Origin: Dichomitus squalens LYAD-421 SS1
Lineage: Eukaryota; Basidiomycota; Agaricomycetes; Polyporales; Polyporaceae
DNA length: 64,000 nt
Reading direction: 5' to 3'
Assembly (NCBI RefSeq): GCF_000275845.1
Contig: NW_006766890.1
Span: forward strand, 939,327-1,003,326
Notes under the pieces: model-generated
What the model saw: only the letters and a program-made list of their open reading frames with translations
Told to the model about the DNA's origin: nothing
Database searches by the model: none
Part shown: piece after piece, positions 10,697-22,996 of the stretch
How the letters are laid out: each line of letters begins with the position of its first letter
How positions within the stretch are numbered: position 1 is the first letter of the stretch
Position numbers and translations under genes: made by a program

Positions 10697-12603
10697 TGTC
10701 TTGACGGCCGGTCGTTAGATGCTGGGAGGCCTATCCGGTGCGCTCTGCTCTGCAAAGGCGCACGGCCGAACCCGGTCGGCATTTCAAAATAGACGCCTAA
10801 GCGCCATTTAGTATCTCTAGCGCTCTTACGGGTCCTTCCTGCGCATGCTTTCGCTCCTCTGAATTTGAGTACGTAGAACAACCCTTTGGTAGCGCATTCA
10901 CCGCATATATGGAGCAACAGGTCACTTCCTCCTGGTATCCGGACGAGACATTTGACCCAGACCATGAGTCTAGCGCAGGATATCCACGACGGACGATCGG
11001 ATATCTGCCCCGGTATGATCGTGAAAGCGGCACACCGTTCATTACGGTGATATGTACACACATGATACTGCAATGCCCATGAGCCGACTCATGGTCCCTA
11101 TAGTCCCTCAAGCAAACCTGGTCCCTTGCACTTGCGTGTGTGGAGACTGTACACGCTTCTCGCCATCCAGCCGCTCGACAAGCGTGATGAGAGCTTCCGT
11201 GCTTGTAAGTTCCGCGCGGACAGCATTTTTTGATGAGTCCTGCAGTGTTGGCGCATCGCTGCGATGTTGTTGCGAGGCAGAGCTGTCATTCGCGACAACT
11301 GTCAGAAGCTGTCGGCGGACGATCAAGGAGGACTTTCGATCAAAGTACTGATGCCCCCCTCGGCTCTCGCTGGGCTGGTCGAGCCGGAGTTGGAGCACAC
11401 CTGCCTCGGCGATGGAAGAGGACAGTATAAAGAGGCGGGCCGTCAGGCGGAGAGACGTCGGCCACTCCGCTCTGAATGTGTACTTCTGCGCATCCTTCGT
11501 CTCGGTAAGTTCGCAGTCGACATTCTATCGAGGTAACTCACAGGAGGTAGTGTATGGCGTCCGAGAGATAACGAGACGTAGGTATGCTACATGCATAGCT
11601 CAGCTGCCACACCTGCGAACCTATCAGGTTGTCCACGCCACGCGCGGAGGTTGACAGGCACGAGGGCAAGAGTTTCATATCGGAGCTGCCCACGAACAGT
11701 CAGGAGGTCAGAGGGTTGTATACAGTCTGACAGAGGTCCGAGGCCTGTTGGCGACTGACGTTCCGTTCTTGTGGGTGGTGTGCGGCGTGGATGGTTCTCA
11801 ATGAAAGAAGGCCCATCTCGTGGGATGTATCGGCCTTGTGGCTGTCTGTCACCACGCAGGCGTTGATGACGTTGTGGGACGGACAGTTGCAGCGGCAATA
11901 TGCGCACGCATGTGTCTATCGGGAGCTGAGTGGGCGGGTCTGAAAGTTGAACAGGGAGCGTCAGGGGTTGAACTGTTTAGGATGGTGGAGACAGGTAGAC
12001 GTGCCTGTGGGACATGTTGGATGGCGAGAGGGCGATATTGGGATGCTCATCTCGGATCCGAGGGGAGATAGGTTGCGTGATCTGAGGGGACGATGGAATC
12101 GATCACGCTGCGTAAAATGCTCGCTGGGTGCCAAGATCTGTGTGTATCTGGAGCCCGGAACGGCAGGGTTCTGTGGCAGAAACCGGGCGTATAAGAGGAC
12201 GGGTTCCTGGGGACGTTTGCCCGCTGCTCGCCTGTGATCCTCCATGGACTCTGGCCAAGACGGACCCCTGGACGGTGGACGTGGAGAGGGCGGGAAAGTG
12301 GGTGGTGGATGGCCGAAAGAGGTAGGAAAGTCGCACGGTGGTATGGGCTTCTGGGTGGTAGAGCACACCTGGCCTCGCTGCTCGTACTCACTGTGCGGTC
12401 TGCAGTGTTCGATTTAGGGATTCTACTCGCCGGTCGCTGTCTGGGGCTCTCTCAGCTGTCTCGCGCTGCGCCTCCCGCCTGATCTCGCCGTTCGTCGGCT
12501 GCGACTTCTCGGAACCCTCCCTGGCCTCCTTCTCCTGCCGTCGTTTCGCAGCTAGTACTACTCGCCTCCCTCGCCCGCCTAATCCCGGCGTGTGCAGATT
12601 GCC
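10697..12603. other. Long gene-poor interval upstream of the SS18-like gene
   Basis: 1.9 kb without a convincing gene. Many short frames are open on both strands, but none shows a recognisable domain or an ATG start with sensible splicing. TATA-type motifs occur on the plus strand at about 11426-11431 (GTATAAAGAG) and about 12189-12195 (CGTATAAGAG). The second is a plausible core promoter for the downstream gene. The 12400-12600 part is pyrimidine-rich and probably 5' UTR. The left end is the eS25 promoter. Confidence 0.4.
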
Positions 12604-15600
12604 ATGATTCATCTCGATCATAACCACTCCTCCTCCATCCCTGGCCCCGCTAATCCCCAGAACCTCATCCTCGCAAACTCCCCACGCCCCGATCAGCATC
12701 GCGTCCTCCCCTGGCCCGCCTCGCCCCCTGCCCGCGATGGCAGGTCCTTCTACCCGGATTCCCAGGAACAGGTCCTGACAGACCCTCCTCCTGCCCAGTC
12801 TGACAAGCCTTCCAACGACCCCTCAGCTTCCTCTTCCACGCTCTCTGCCGCCCACGGCCCTGTCACAGCCCCGGACGCTGGGAACCCCTCTCTCCCAGAG
12901 CCGACGTCCAACAGCCCAACCGACGCGAGGTCTCCGCCGCCCGACACCTCCTCCTCGCTTAGCCCTCCCCCGGATGCTACCACCCCCAGCCACGCGATGG
13001 CCGTGCCAGACGATCCCCCAGGACACCCCGCGCCCAATGGCCGTGCCCGAGACGTGGAGAAGCCCGGTGAGCAGCACGCCACGGCAAGCGAAATGGAGGG
13101 GGCATCCCGTCAGTCTACTCCTCTCAGCGAATTGTCCTCAGCTCCAGAAACTGCTCCAGACGACGAGGTCCCCAACAGCGACGGCCTTGCGCGCACTCTC
13201 GACGGCGACGCGACCAGCGCCAAGCCCGGTGGTGGTGGAGGTGGTGGTGAGGACGCAAAGCCACCCTCGGACGGGGGCAATGTGAGCTCATCTGCTGGTG
13301 CTGTAGCGTCCGCGGCCACAAAAGACGGCAACTCTGCCTCGCAACAGCAAACTTTCTCGTCCCCGGCCTCCCAGGCGCCTTCAAATACCAATGCGGACGG
13401 CTCGACGGCCGCAGGCGGCGACCAGAGCGCGGATGGTACTATGATCCCCAAAATGGCGTTAGGCCAGCACTTCGGTCAGTTGTCGCTACCGGACCGCACC
13501 CCTTCCAGTCAAGCGTTGTCCAGGGCATCCTCGCATGATCCTAAAGTGGTCAGCATATTGGAACTCAATTCGCTATTACTTAGGTTGGTAGACGTCATAT
13601 GCAAGCTCTCCTATGTCGCTGACCGAACTCCAGAGTCTCTATGGAGTACCAAGCACGAGGTGTGCCGATGACCGAACCAGGTTTTCACCAGTGCGTCGTA
13701 GCGTTCCATCCGATCATATCAGGCATTTACGACCCGAAATCTCCAGATATTCATTAAGACTGCAGTCAAATCTCACATGGCTTGCAGCCGCGGCGGACGA
13801 TAGCCATAAAGTCGTATGTACTCCCTGTTCCTTCAGATTGTAGCTTCAGTCGTCTCACACAAAACAGAGCCCAAACCTTGTTGCGCTCCCCATCATGCAG
13901 CCTCCTCCTATCGTCGAGTTCTCTGAGATGGAGCGTATAGTCCAGATTTACCGCGAGCTTCCCACCGTCTTTGCAAAGGAGATCGCCCGTCGACAGCAGC
14001 AGGGCATGAACGGGAATGCTAAGCGGGAACGGACCGAGGAACCTGGCCCGGACAACCTCCACAAGCGTCGAGATACAGGCGAGACCAAGGCTCCGACCAC
14101 GCCCTTCATCACCCCAGGTCCGTCAACACCACATCCGCCGTCACAGCCCATGCAGCCGGTGATGAACCCCATGGCGAACCTGTCTGCCGGACCGGTCCCG
14201 CGCATGGGCAGCCCGGCTATGCCGCCCCCGCCGGTGCCTCCAGGTGCGATGGGCGCGAACGAGGCCCAGCTGGCCGCGATGCGTGCGCGGCAGCAGATGC
14301 GCATGGCGGCGATGCAGCAGCAACCGGACGGTCGCCAGATGTCTCCCCCTTCGGGCATGATGGGGATGGGGATGGGGAGCATGCAGAACGTCGCGGGGCC
14401 GTCGTCGATGGCGAACGTGCCCCAGCAGCTCACGCCCCAGCAGATGGCGGCGCTGCAGGCGATGGGCCCGCAGGCGGTGCAGAACTTCCAGGCGTTGCAG
14501 ACCCCGGGGCACCCGTTCGTGCAGTATCTGACGCAGCAGATGCCCGGGTTCCCGCAGCTGCCGCTCCAGGAGAAGCTGCAGAAGATGCAGATGGCGCAGG
14601 TGAGTCGGACGGGTCTCGCGTCGGTGGGGGCTCGAGCGTTGATCGTGCGCTCCAGCAAATGTTGCAGGCCCGCCAACAGCAGCGGAACGCCCAGGCGCAG
14701 GGGGGTGGTGCGATGGGCGCCTTCCCCCAAGGGGGCATGCAGGGCGGTCTGACGCCTCAGCATACTGGCGACGGCAGCCCGTCGAGGATGTCGCCGGTGT
14801 CGCAGTCGCCTATGCAGCCGTCGTTCCCCCAGAACGCACCTGGCGACCCACGGTCCATGATGACGCCGCAGCAGCAACAGGTCCTCGCGAGCATGAATCC
14901 CCAGCAGCGGCAGCTGTACCTCATGCAGCAGCAGATGCTGCGCGGCGGGCAGCAGGTGGGCGGCGGGATGAACCCGCAGATGATGAACCCCCAGCAGGTC
15001 ATGCAGGAGCGCATGCGGATAGAGCAGCAGCGGCTAGCCCAGGCGCAGGCACAGGCCGCCGCCTCGGGACACGTCTCCCCGCCGAACGCCATGGGCTCCC
15101 CGATGGTCGACGGCCCCCAGTTCCCTGCGCTGCGCTCAAACCCGGGCATGCCGGGGATCGCGCGGAGCACGCGGACGCCGTCGGACTCGAACCCCTCGCC
15201 GGTGTCGGGCCAGCGCATGTCGATGTCCGGCCAGAGCCCCGAGGACCAGCAGCGCGCGATGATGATGCAGCAGGCGCAGGTGCAGCAGCGGGGGATGGCC
15301 CCACAGCAGCAGCAGATGCAGGCCGGCTTCGGGAACGGGAACCCGATGGCGAACCAGGCGTACGCCGCGCACATGCAGCAGATGGGCATGGGTGCGCAGA
15401 ACCCGAACCCGTACGGGATGGGCTCGCCGCCGGGCTCCGCGGGGGGCGCGCCGTCGCCTGCGGCAGGCGGGCAGATGTACGGGGGCATGGGGGGACAGGG
15501 ATTCCCGGGGGCGGGTGGAGGCGGGGGCGGGCCGTTCATGGCGCCGTCGCCGTCGGCGAGCCAGCACGACGGGATGACGCCGGGGCGGCAGACGAGCGCG

Positions 15601-15693
15601 ACGCCTGCGCCTCATCCGCAGATGGGCGGCGCGAACCCGGGGGGCGACCAGGCGGGGCTGAGCGAGCTCGACTTCTTCAACTGGGGCCAGTGA
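12604..15693 (+). CDS. Gln/Met/Pro-rich protein with SSXT (SS18-like) domain, probable SWI/SNF-associated coactivator
   Basis: The ATG at 12604 (MIHLDHNH) opens a long disordered, Ser/Pro-rich N-terminus of about 320 residues. An SSXT-like helical domain follows, assembled from small exons: ILELNSLLLR, VSMEYQARGVPMTEPGFHQ, YSLRLQSNLTWLAAAAD and SPNLVALPIMQPPP. This matches the SS18/GIF/Snf11 pattern of a Leu-Asn-rich helix, a short linker, then LxxNLxxLAxxAD and a LPAPP-like end. After it come EMERIVQIYRELP and a very long low-complexity tail full of Gln, Met, Gly and Pro (repeated QQQM, NPQQ, GMG units), ending LDFFNWGQ. In animals and plants this family sits on the SWI/SNF ATPase and recruits coactivators through its Gln-rich tail; a nuclear role here is inferred. 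Four introns lie around the domain and one in the tail. Domain identity rests on pattern, not on a search. Confidence 0.7.
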
Positions 15694-16792
15694 TCCCGAG
15701 TCTGCGTCGGTCGGTCGTGGTTTGCCTTTCGATCTGTTCTTCCGCCCTGTGCGTAGTTGTGTCTGTTGCTCGCCGGATCTCCCGCGCCCGCTCCTCTGCT
15801 GTTCGTCGTTTATGCCGTCGTGCTGGGACTTCTCTGTCTTCTATGCTTACGTCGTTCGCTATCCGCTAAGTACTACTACTATTATCTTAACAGGCACCCT
15901 ACGCACCTCCCACGCCCCGCCTATGCGCTGCGGTCCGTCTATCCCCATCTCCATCCCCGTCGCCATCCCCGCTATCAGTCCTCGCGTCGTCTTGTATACT
16001 TTGGCTCTGCCCGTCGTCCTCCCTTCCCGCTATCCTCCTTACTCTGGGCCGACCGCCCTGCCTTCGGTCTGTCTGTATCGTACTTAGGGGCCGATCTGTC
16101 GTAGTATTTCTCTCGAAGCTATGGATACATCCCTGTTGTAAACTGTCGCTGACTCTGTGGGGTTGGGGATGGCTGGCAGAGTCGTTGCGATTCATCTGCT
16201 GTCGATGAAGGGCCATGGCTTTCGTAGGACCGTTGAGTTGCTTATCACCGGCCGCGGGATCATGTGTGGTGCGGTGGGCGTGCGACATGTCGATTCCTCC
16301 GATCCTCAACGGACTTCGCGAAGCCCAGGTGTCTTGCGGGTTGGGTGAGAGCAGTGCTCGAGGCACATATCATGACTCGACTCGATCAATATGATTGTCA
16401 TCGTCATGATCATCCGAATATTGGCAATCGTGGACATGGGTGGCGGGACGATCTCAGAAGAGCACACACCAGTGGCTCTTCGATGTCTTCCGTAGGACTC
16501 GGCACCGCGCACGAAAGATTCTCTATTACGGCACAGCCGCTCGCGTACTGTAGACAACTGTAATTGGCGGGATCATGATGAGGCACGGGCTGTGTACCGT
16601 TGACCACGATCAGCCACGGCCTCTCGCACGCTCTCGCGCGGCGGCGAGTCGAGATCAGAGAACGCGATCCCAGCTGCATTGCCCTCCTGCCTATATGTAT
16701 GGCCTGAATTCGAATATCGGCGCGTACACTCCCTTGCTCACGGACCACGAACGACCCTGTTAGAGGGGCTGACGACACGATACTAGGACAGG
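15694..16792. other. Intergenic between SS18-like and SH3 genes
   Basis: 1.1 kb. The left part is a pyrimidine-rich probable 3' UTR with the reiterated string CCCCATCTCCATCCCCGTC near 15940-15965. The right part, with a TATATG motif near 16691, is the likely promoter of the SH3 gene. No gene is supported. Confidence 0.4.
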
Positions 16793-18068
16793 ATGGTCTT
16801 CGCGCGACTCACGCCACAGGACAAGGACGCGTTCTTCTCGCTGCTGGACGAGTAAGTACATCGGTGTCCTCTGTACTGCCATCGCTAGGGTTTTGAACCT
16901 ATCGCTCACGCCTCGGGTCGCTTGGAACTGACGACACCCTATTCGTGCTCCTCCGCTACGTCTAGGTACTTCGCATCTCGTCCGGAGCTGTTTGGAAATG
17001 GAGGGAGTGGGATGACGAACGGGCAGAGAGCGGCAGCAGCGTCCGCGGTGCACCAGGCGTTTTCTGCGGCCCCCGCACTGGCAGTGGCTGCCCCGGCAGT
17101 GAACGGGTGGAGGAGGCCGCAGCAATCTGCAACAACCGATTCGGTGCGTCTCTCCCTCCTGTAGGCGTGCAGAGGAGCGATCCTGATGCGTGTCGTGTTG
17201 TGTCGTGTGCGATGTGGCTTGTATGTATAGCCCGCAGAGGAGAGTACGCCTGTGGCCGGACGGGTGGCGGCTGCGGCGGCCGCGTTGAGGGCAGCGAACG
17301 GCGGTCCGGCTGCGGCGACTCCCAACCAGAACGGATTCCCAAGGCCGCCGCCGCGGAGGGCTCCGAGCAGCTCTGAGGAGTCTGCCACGCTGGGGTCGGA
17401 AGCAAATAAGCTTGTAGCAAGCAGGGTAAGCCGCTTGTCACTTGGCCTCTGTCCCGGTATTGAGCATCCCCATTGCTCGGACTACACTTCCGGGCTCTTT
17501 CATTCGTTCCGGATTTTCTCATTGCAACACGCATCCCCCAGAAATTCGGCGATGTGGACTTGAGCTCGGGCAAGAATATGTTCTCGTCTATCCGAGGCTC
17601 GACCGCCGCCAAGCACGCAGGCCCTGCGCAAGTCGCGCCTCCCACACCGCCCGCCTTCAAGCGTAACACGGAGTTCGCGCCGCCTCCCAGGCGCGTGCCT
17701 TCTACCGGGTCGTCTGTTACCGCTGCGTCCCCCACTCCGCCTCCGGCACTACCGAGAAGACAGCCTACACAAGAGGAGAGCGGAGAATGGGCGGAGGCAT
17801 TGTATCCATATGAGAGCGATGTACGTCTTCGTTCTCCCGTCGGAATACCTGGGCGGGCAGAAGGCTGATTGACGGCTGTAGGATCCGGGCGACTTGCCCT
17901 TGGAGGAAGGTGTCCGTGTGCTCGTGGTTGAAAAGACCTCCGATGACTGGTGCGTCCCTTGAGATTCCCGGCTCGTTGACGGTTCTGATGCGAGAGATCA
18001 CAAGGTGGACTGGAGAGATTGACGGGCGCCGGGGTCTCATCCCTGCTGCATATGTCAAGGTACTGTAG
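16793..18068 (+). CDS. Small SH3-domain protein (function not assigned)
   Basis: Start MVFARLTPQDKDAFFSLLDE at 16793. After an intron comes YFASRPELFG, which together look like a short helical N-terminal module. The middle is Ala/Pro-rich and disordered, with polyproline stretches such as FPRPPPRRAP and TPPPALPRR that could themselves bind SH3 domains. A single SH3 domain ends the protein: WAEALYPYESD, DPGDLPLEEGVRVLVVEKTSDDW, WTGEIDGRRGLIPAAYVKVL. The ALYPYE, the acidic RT-loop, the double-W region and the final ALYDY/PxxYV signature positions are all present. Six or so introns split it, two inside the SH3. Such proteins often act in actin patch and endocytic assembly in fungi (for example yeast Lsb1/Pin3), but this link is inference. 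Confidence 0.8.
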
Positions 18069-19012
18069 GAGTTCTGGGTTCGGATGGTATTTGGCGTGAT
18101 CGGACTATCTCCTTGCTTGAATGATTTTGCATATCTCAGGCGTCTAGTTGGATAGTGGCGTCTGTATGTATGATTACCTGGACGTTCTCCGTACGAATCT
18201 ACTTGTGCGATACAGCTTGCAATGGTGTCCTTCTGCGAATAGTGAGCGCCTAGATCAAGCTGCTCGATACGCGACTCGATCGGGAAGACGAGCTGATCTG
18301 CGGTGGCTTCGTGGCGTCATTCTCTACTGAACAACCATCATGCTCGAATGCAGTCTTCGGTGAGTGCAGCAACGCTTGGTAAATGGCATACAAGGACGCA
18401 AGCCTACGACTCAGAACATGGAATCTTTTACCTGGAAACGGAGGCCATCTCGATCGCGAGGAACCGGCGATGGCCTCTGTCAGACTCGGTCTTCTTCGGT
18501 AGCAGCCTCAGCCGCCAGCTTTGCCAGCCTCCCTCTGAGCCGTATATCATGCCCAGTGCATGCTGTTGCGGCCCTTGCGCTTGCTCGTCTATGTGCTAGC
18601 GACCTACACGCATCTCTCAGCTATCGTACTGCTATCGTATTGCTTTCGCTGCTCTGACCGCCGTCTTCTCTACGGTGACCCTCGCTGCTCCTTCACCTCC
18701 TTCACCCCAACCATTCGCTCTTCCCGCTCCCGACTCTTTTCGGGTCGATCGATAGCGACTCGGCGGTGTGTGCTTATTTGTTCGTTCGAGTCTCCCGCCA
18801 CCTTAAAAGCCCGCCCGCCCGCGCCCTGTTGCTCCCTCCCGCTCCCTTTTTAATTCGTCTTCTCTTCTTATTGCTTTCGCCCTCGACGGGCACCACATTC
18901 CCGCTACATCCCCCACGGTCCCTCCCCCTCCCCCTCCCTTCGCCCATTGGCACTTCCCTTATACCATACATCTAAACCCCGCACACGGTCTCCTTCATCT
19001 CACCTCGCCGTC
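18069..19012. other. Promoter region of the Pcl-type cyclin gene
   Basis: About 940 bp. The right 350 bp is strikingly pyrimidine-rich on the plus strand, a common feature of basidiomycete promoters and 5' leaders. No gene is supported. Confidence 0.4.
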
Positions 19013-20705
19013 ATGTCCGCATCCGACCCCCGCCATCCCGCCTCCCTCCTCCCGCGGTCGCTGCACAACCGCGAGCTGCTCACGCTCATGCACCAGCCCG
19101 TGTCCTATGACATGATCAACCACATCGCGATGCAGACGATGAGCGTCATCAAGCTCGCGGAAGACTCCCAGCCCGACGCGGAGGGTGGCGAACCCGCTGC
19201 TGAGGTGCTCCCGACCCCACCTACGACACCGCAGAAGACGTCCCCCGAGCAGGGCCAGGGACCGAACCAGGCGCAGCAGCAGCAGCAGCGGCAGGCTCAG
19301 CTCCCGAGCCTTCAGGACTTCATCATCTTCATATGCCAGAGCTCGCACGTGCAGGTACCGACGCTTCTGACGACGCTCATCTACCTCGAGCGGCTGCGGA
19401 CGAAGCTCCCGAAGATGGCGAAAGGTGCGTTCCTGTGCTTGGAATCCGCATATATGCTTCCTGCCGGATAATGGATTTTGCGCTTACATTTGTGAGACGA
19501 CAGGGATGCCGTGCACGCGCCACCGCGTGTTCCTCGCAACGCTCATCGTGGCGGCCAAGTACCTCAACGACTCGTCTCCGAAGAACAAGAACTGGGTCAA
19601 CTATGCCCGGCTGTTCGAGCTCGCCGAGGTTAACTTGATGGAGAAGCAGCTGCTCTACCTCCTTGACTACGACCTGCGCTTCAACGAGGAGGAGGCGCTG
19701 CAATACTTTGCGCCCTTCCTTCCGCGGTCTAGTCCAAAGCCCGAGGCAGATGCTGTCCCTTGCGCCGAGGCAGCGGCAAAGGAGACTCGCGCGGCGGCTG
19801 TCACCCGTGCAAAGGCCCGCGTCCAGGCGACCATCAACGTTCCGGCGAGCAACCAAGGTGCTCCTGCACCTCTTCCTTCTCCCGCGGCGAGCGTCTCGAG
19901 CGTACAGAGCTTCGTCAAGCGCCTCTCGACACAGTATCTCAGTGTGCCTACTGGGGAGAAGCAGGACACGAAGCCACGAGCCACCTTGTCGAGGGTTTCG
20001 TCGAGCAGCACGCTCTTCAGCGCACGGAGCCACAGCGAGGAGTCAGAGGCGAGCCTCACGTGCGACAGCGGGTCTTCGTCACCGTCGTCCCTTGCGTCGT
20101 CCGACGGTCCCGCGTCCGATGTCGAGTACGAGGTCGAGATACAGAATGCATCCGCCACCGCTTGCGACGAACGTCAGGCCAAGGCCCTCGCCGCTGCGTA
20201 CATGTACGGGCACAGGCAAGGCAGGAAGGTCTCGGCGGCATCGACGTGCACGATCAAGAGCGATGCGACCGTCACGGGAGGTCCCCACGAGATCAAGCGG
20301 TTGGCGATGCGCATGACGAACTCGGATCGGTCGAACTCGAGCTCGTCCTCGGATTCGTCTTCGCCTTCGACCTCGCCGTCGCAGGCCGTCCATCAGCCGT
20401 TGCTCCATGGCCGTGGGCGGGGCATGCCTATCCGCTCGACGTCGCACTCGGCGGGCCATGGTAGCGAGGGAGGACCGGGGATGGTAGTGTCGTCGTCGAC
20501 GATGCCCTCGCTCGCGCGTACCGCGACCTCTGGCAGCTTCCTGAGCCGCATGTGGGCGGCGACGAAGGGCCAGGCTGGGGCCGCTGAGAAGGAGGGCGTG
20601 CTCGCGGCGGCGGAGGAGGGCGGCCCGAGCAGTGCCTTTCGGAGACTGGCGCATTCCAAGTCTACGGCTGCGCTGTTTCGGGGCCAGCAGCAGATCGACG
20701 TATGA
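19013..20705 (+). CDS. Pcl1/Pcl2-type cyclin (Pho85-like CDK partner)
   Basis: Start MSASDPRHPASLLPRSLHNRE at 19013. The N-terminus carries a helix (YDMINHIAMQTMSVIKLAED), then a Gln-rich linker. The cyclin box follows: LQDFIIFICQSSHVQVPTLL, TLIYLERLRTKLPKMAKG, then after a single intron MPCTRHRVFLATLIVAAKY, SSPKNKNWVNYARL and EVNLMEKQLLYLLDYDLRF. The CTRHR, AAKYLNDSSPKNKNW and LLDYDLRF blocks are typical of the yeast Pcl1/Pcl2/Pcl9 and Clg1-like group that works with Pho85/Cdk5-type kinases at G1/S and in polarity. The last 260 residues are Ser-rich with potential CDK sites and presumably disordered. Only one intron (about 19425-19503) is found. This is the second cyclin gene in the window. 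Confidence 0.88.
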
Positions 20706-21417
20706 TCTGTGGGCGTATGCGCCCCTGATGCTGTATGGGTTCGCGGCGGGACAAGATGGTGACGACGACGACGACGACGATGGTGAAGATGTGAACGTAC
20801 ACGACCCTGATGCGGACAAAACGCGCACACCTTTTGACCTGTGTTTTCCCTCTTGTGCGGACTAGGATGTTGGACCTTGTCTCTGTTCCGATTTTGTTGT
20901 ACGATTTGGCCGGTTTCATCCTTCACCCTTCAGCTTCTCGCATGCTGGACAGCCTACCCCTTTGTTGCTTCTACATTACTAGACTACTTTACGTTCACTC
21001 CGCAGCACGCTTTCGTTTTGTTGGTCTTTCGTGCGGCTGCGGTCCGTGGCGTACCTTGTCCATACTAGTTTGATCCGCGCACATCACTATCCTAGACGCC
21101 CACTTCTCCCGTTGAGCGCATGGACCGTTTCCTGTTTGTAAGGAAGCCGTGTATGGGACGTACTGTAGCCTTAGTCAGTCCTGGCCGACTCCGTGTTAAT
21201 TCGGAGGCGTACCCTTGGTATGGTAGACGGTGATATTGGAGGGAGATAAGACCACGTTGGAATACAGGCGATGGCCAACAGACGCGTGACGTAACGCGAC
21301 GGGTGCGGTGGCTGCAACGTGTCGTGGAGAAGGCTACAGCGAGCGAGCGAGCGAGGAGGATGCATGTCCTGCCACCGTCCTCGTCTCCGTCCGCCGTCTG
21401 CTCTCTCTGGGCGAGCG
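20706..21417. other. Intergenic, Pcl cyclin 3' side to transporter promoter
   Basis: About 700 bp. A short GAC microsatellite (about 20761-20779) lies just past the cyclin stop, probably in its 3' UTR. No gene is supported. Confidence 0.4.
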
Positions 21418-22996
21418 ATGAGCGATATCACCACATACGAAGCCATACGCGGCCTCACCCTCGCCCCCATCGCAGACTGGGCCAGCATCCTCACTCTCAT
21501 ATTCGGGGGCTGCTGCAGGTACGCCACCTTCCCTCCCGCGCGGTCACCGAACGCACAGATGCACGCACAGATGCACGCACAGATGCTCACACCGGTGCCC
21601 TTCATGCAGCAACGCGCTCACGCTCGAGCAGCTCACCCGCGCACACCCCCACTCGGGCTCCCTCATCACCTTCGCCCAGTTCCTCTCCATCTCCGCCCAC
21701 GGCCTCCCCAACTTCCTCACCCTCCCGCCCCCGCACCAGCGCCCCGTCCGCTGGCTCCCCGTCCCCCGCCTCCGCAAGCGGCGCGTCCCGCTCCTCCCCT
21801 ACCTCGTCCAGGTCGCCCTCTTCTATGCCGTCTCCCTCCTCAACAACAGGGCGTTTGCGTACCGCATCCCCATGCCCGTCCACATCATCTTCCGCAGCGG
21901 CGGGCTCGTCGTTAGTATGCTCATGGGTTGGCTGTTTGCCGGCAAGAGGTGCGTCCTGTGTCTTGCGAACGCCGCGCGCGTCCTGCCGCTCGCGTTTGCA
22001 CCGTACGCAGCATCGCTCACTCACCGCGCACCGCGCCCTCGCAGGTATAGCCTGACGCAGGTCGCGTCCGTGCTCCTCGTCACCACCGGCGTCGTCCTCA
22101 CCACGCTCTCCGCGTCCAAGCCCACGACGAACGCTCAGCCGTCGTCGTCGTTCTCTGCCGAGTCGCAGTCTGCCACGGGGCCATCTCCGACCGTTCAGTA
22201 CGCCACCGGCATCGCGATCCTCGCCCTCGCCCTTGTCTTCTCGGGCGCGCTCGGCCTCGCGCAGGACTGGACGCACAATCGCTACACGCGCGCCCCGCCC
22301 GCGCCCGCGAACGGCCACGCGAAGACGAAGGCGAAGACGAACGGGACGCCCCCCGCGGCGAGCCCGAGCCCGCCCATCGGGAAGCGCACAGACGACGACC
22401 ACGTCCAGCCGTGGCAGGAGAGCATGTTCTACCTCCACTTCCTCTCCCTCCCCATGTTCTGGTTCGTCCGCGCCGACCTCGCCGCGCAGGTCTCCGCGCT
22501 CAGCGCGAGCCCGCCCGTCCTCCTCGCCCTGCCCCCGTCCCTCGCCGCGTCCCTCGCGGGCGGGGACTGGTCGGGCGCGTTCACGCCCGGGAAGCCCGCG
22601 CCCCCCTGGGCGCGTCTCCTTCCCCTGCCCCTCGCGAACGCGCTCGCGGGGCTCGCGCGGGCGCTGCTGGGGATCCCGAGCGCGTACGTGCCGCTCGCGC
22701 TGACGACGCTGACGAGCATGGTGTGCGTCGCGGGCGTGAACCGGCTCTCGGCGCGCGTCGCGAGCCTGACGGTCACGCTCGTGCTCGTCGTGCGCAAGGC
22801 GGTGTCGATGGCCGTCAGCGTCGCGCTCTTTGGTCCGAAAGCGGGCGCGGGCGCGGCGGAGGTCGACGGGCGGATGATGGCCGCGGGCGCGGCGGGTGTG
22901 TTTTTGGGCACGCTGGGGTACGCGCTCGGGTCGCGGAAGGGGGGCGCGGAGGGGGAGGGGAGGCGCAAGGGAAGGGAGAAGGAGAAGAGGGACTGA
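21418..22996 (+). CDS. Nucleotide-sugar transporter, UAA family (YEA4/SLC35B4-like)
   Basis: A polytopic membrane protein predicted to exchange a UDP-sugar (UDP-GlcNAc or UDP-xylose in relatives) across the ER or Golgi membrane. Start MSDITTYEAIRGLTLAPIAD, first membrane span WASILTLIFGGCC. An intron follows, then TFAQFLSISAHGLPNFL and a basic loop. Next is the family-defining VALFYAVSLLNNRAFAYRIPMPVHIIFRSGGL, described here in pieces: SLLNNRAFAY, IPMPVHIIFRSGG, and MLMGWLFAGKR. Later spans read TQVASVLLVTTGVVLTTLS, ATGIAILALALVFSGALGL and FYLHFLSLPMFWF. The C-terminal part has the repeat-two signature VNRLSARVASLTVTLVLVVRK. A cytosolic Lys/Arg-rich tail ends EKEKRD, which could act as a di-lysine-like retrieval signal. 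Two introns, high GC. The substrate is not certain. Confidence 0.88.

Noticed and set aside
13948..15539. Long Cys- and Met-containing minus-strand frames
   Set aside because: Antisense of the Gln/Met-rich SS18-like tail (reverse complement of CAG/ATG-rich codons gives Cys/Ala/His-rich frames).
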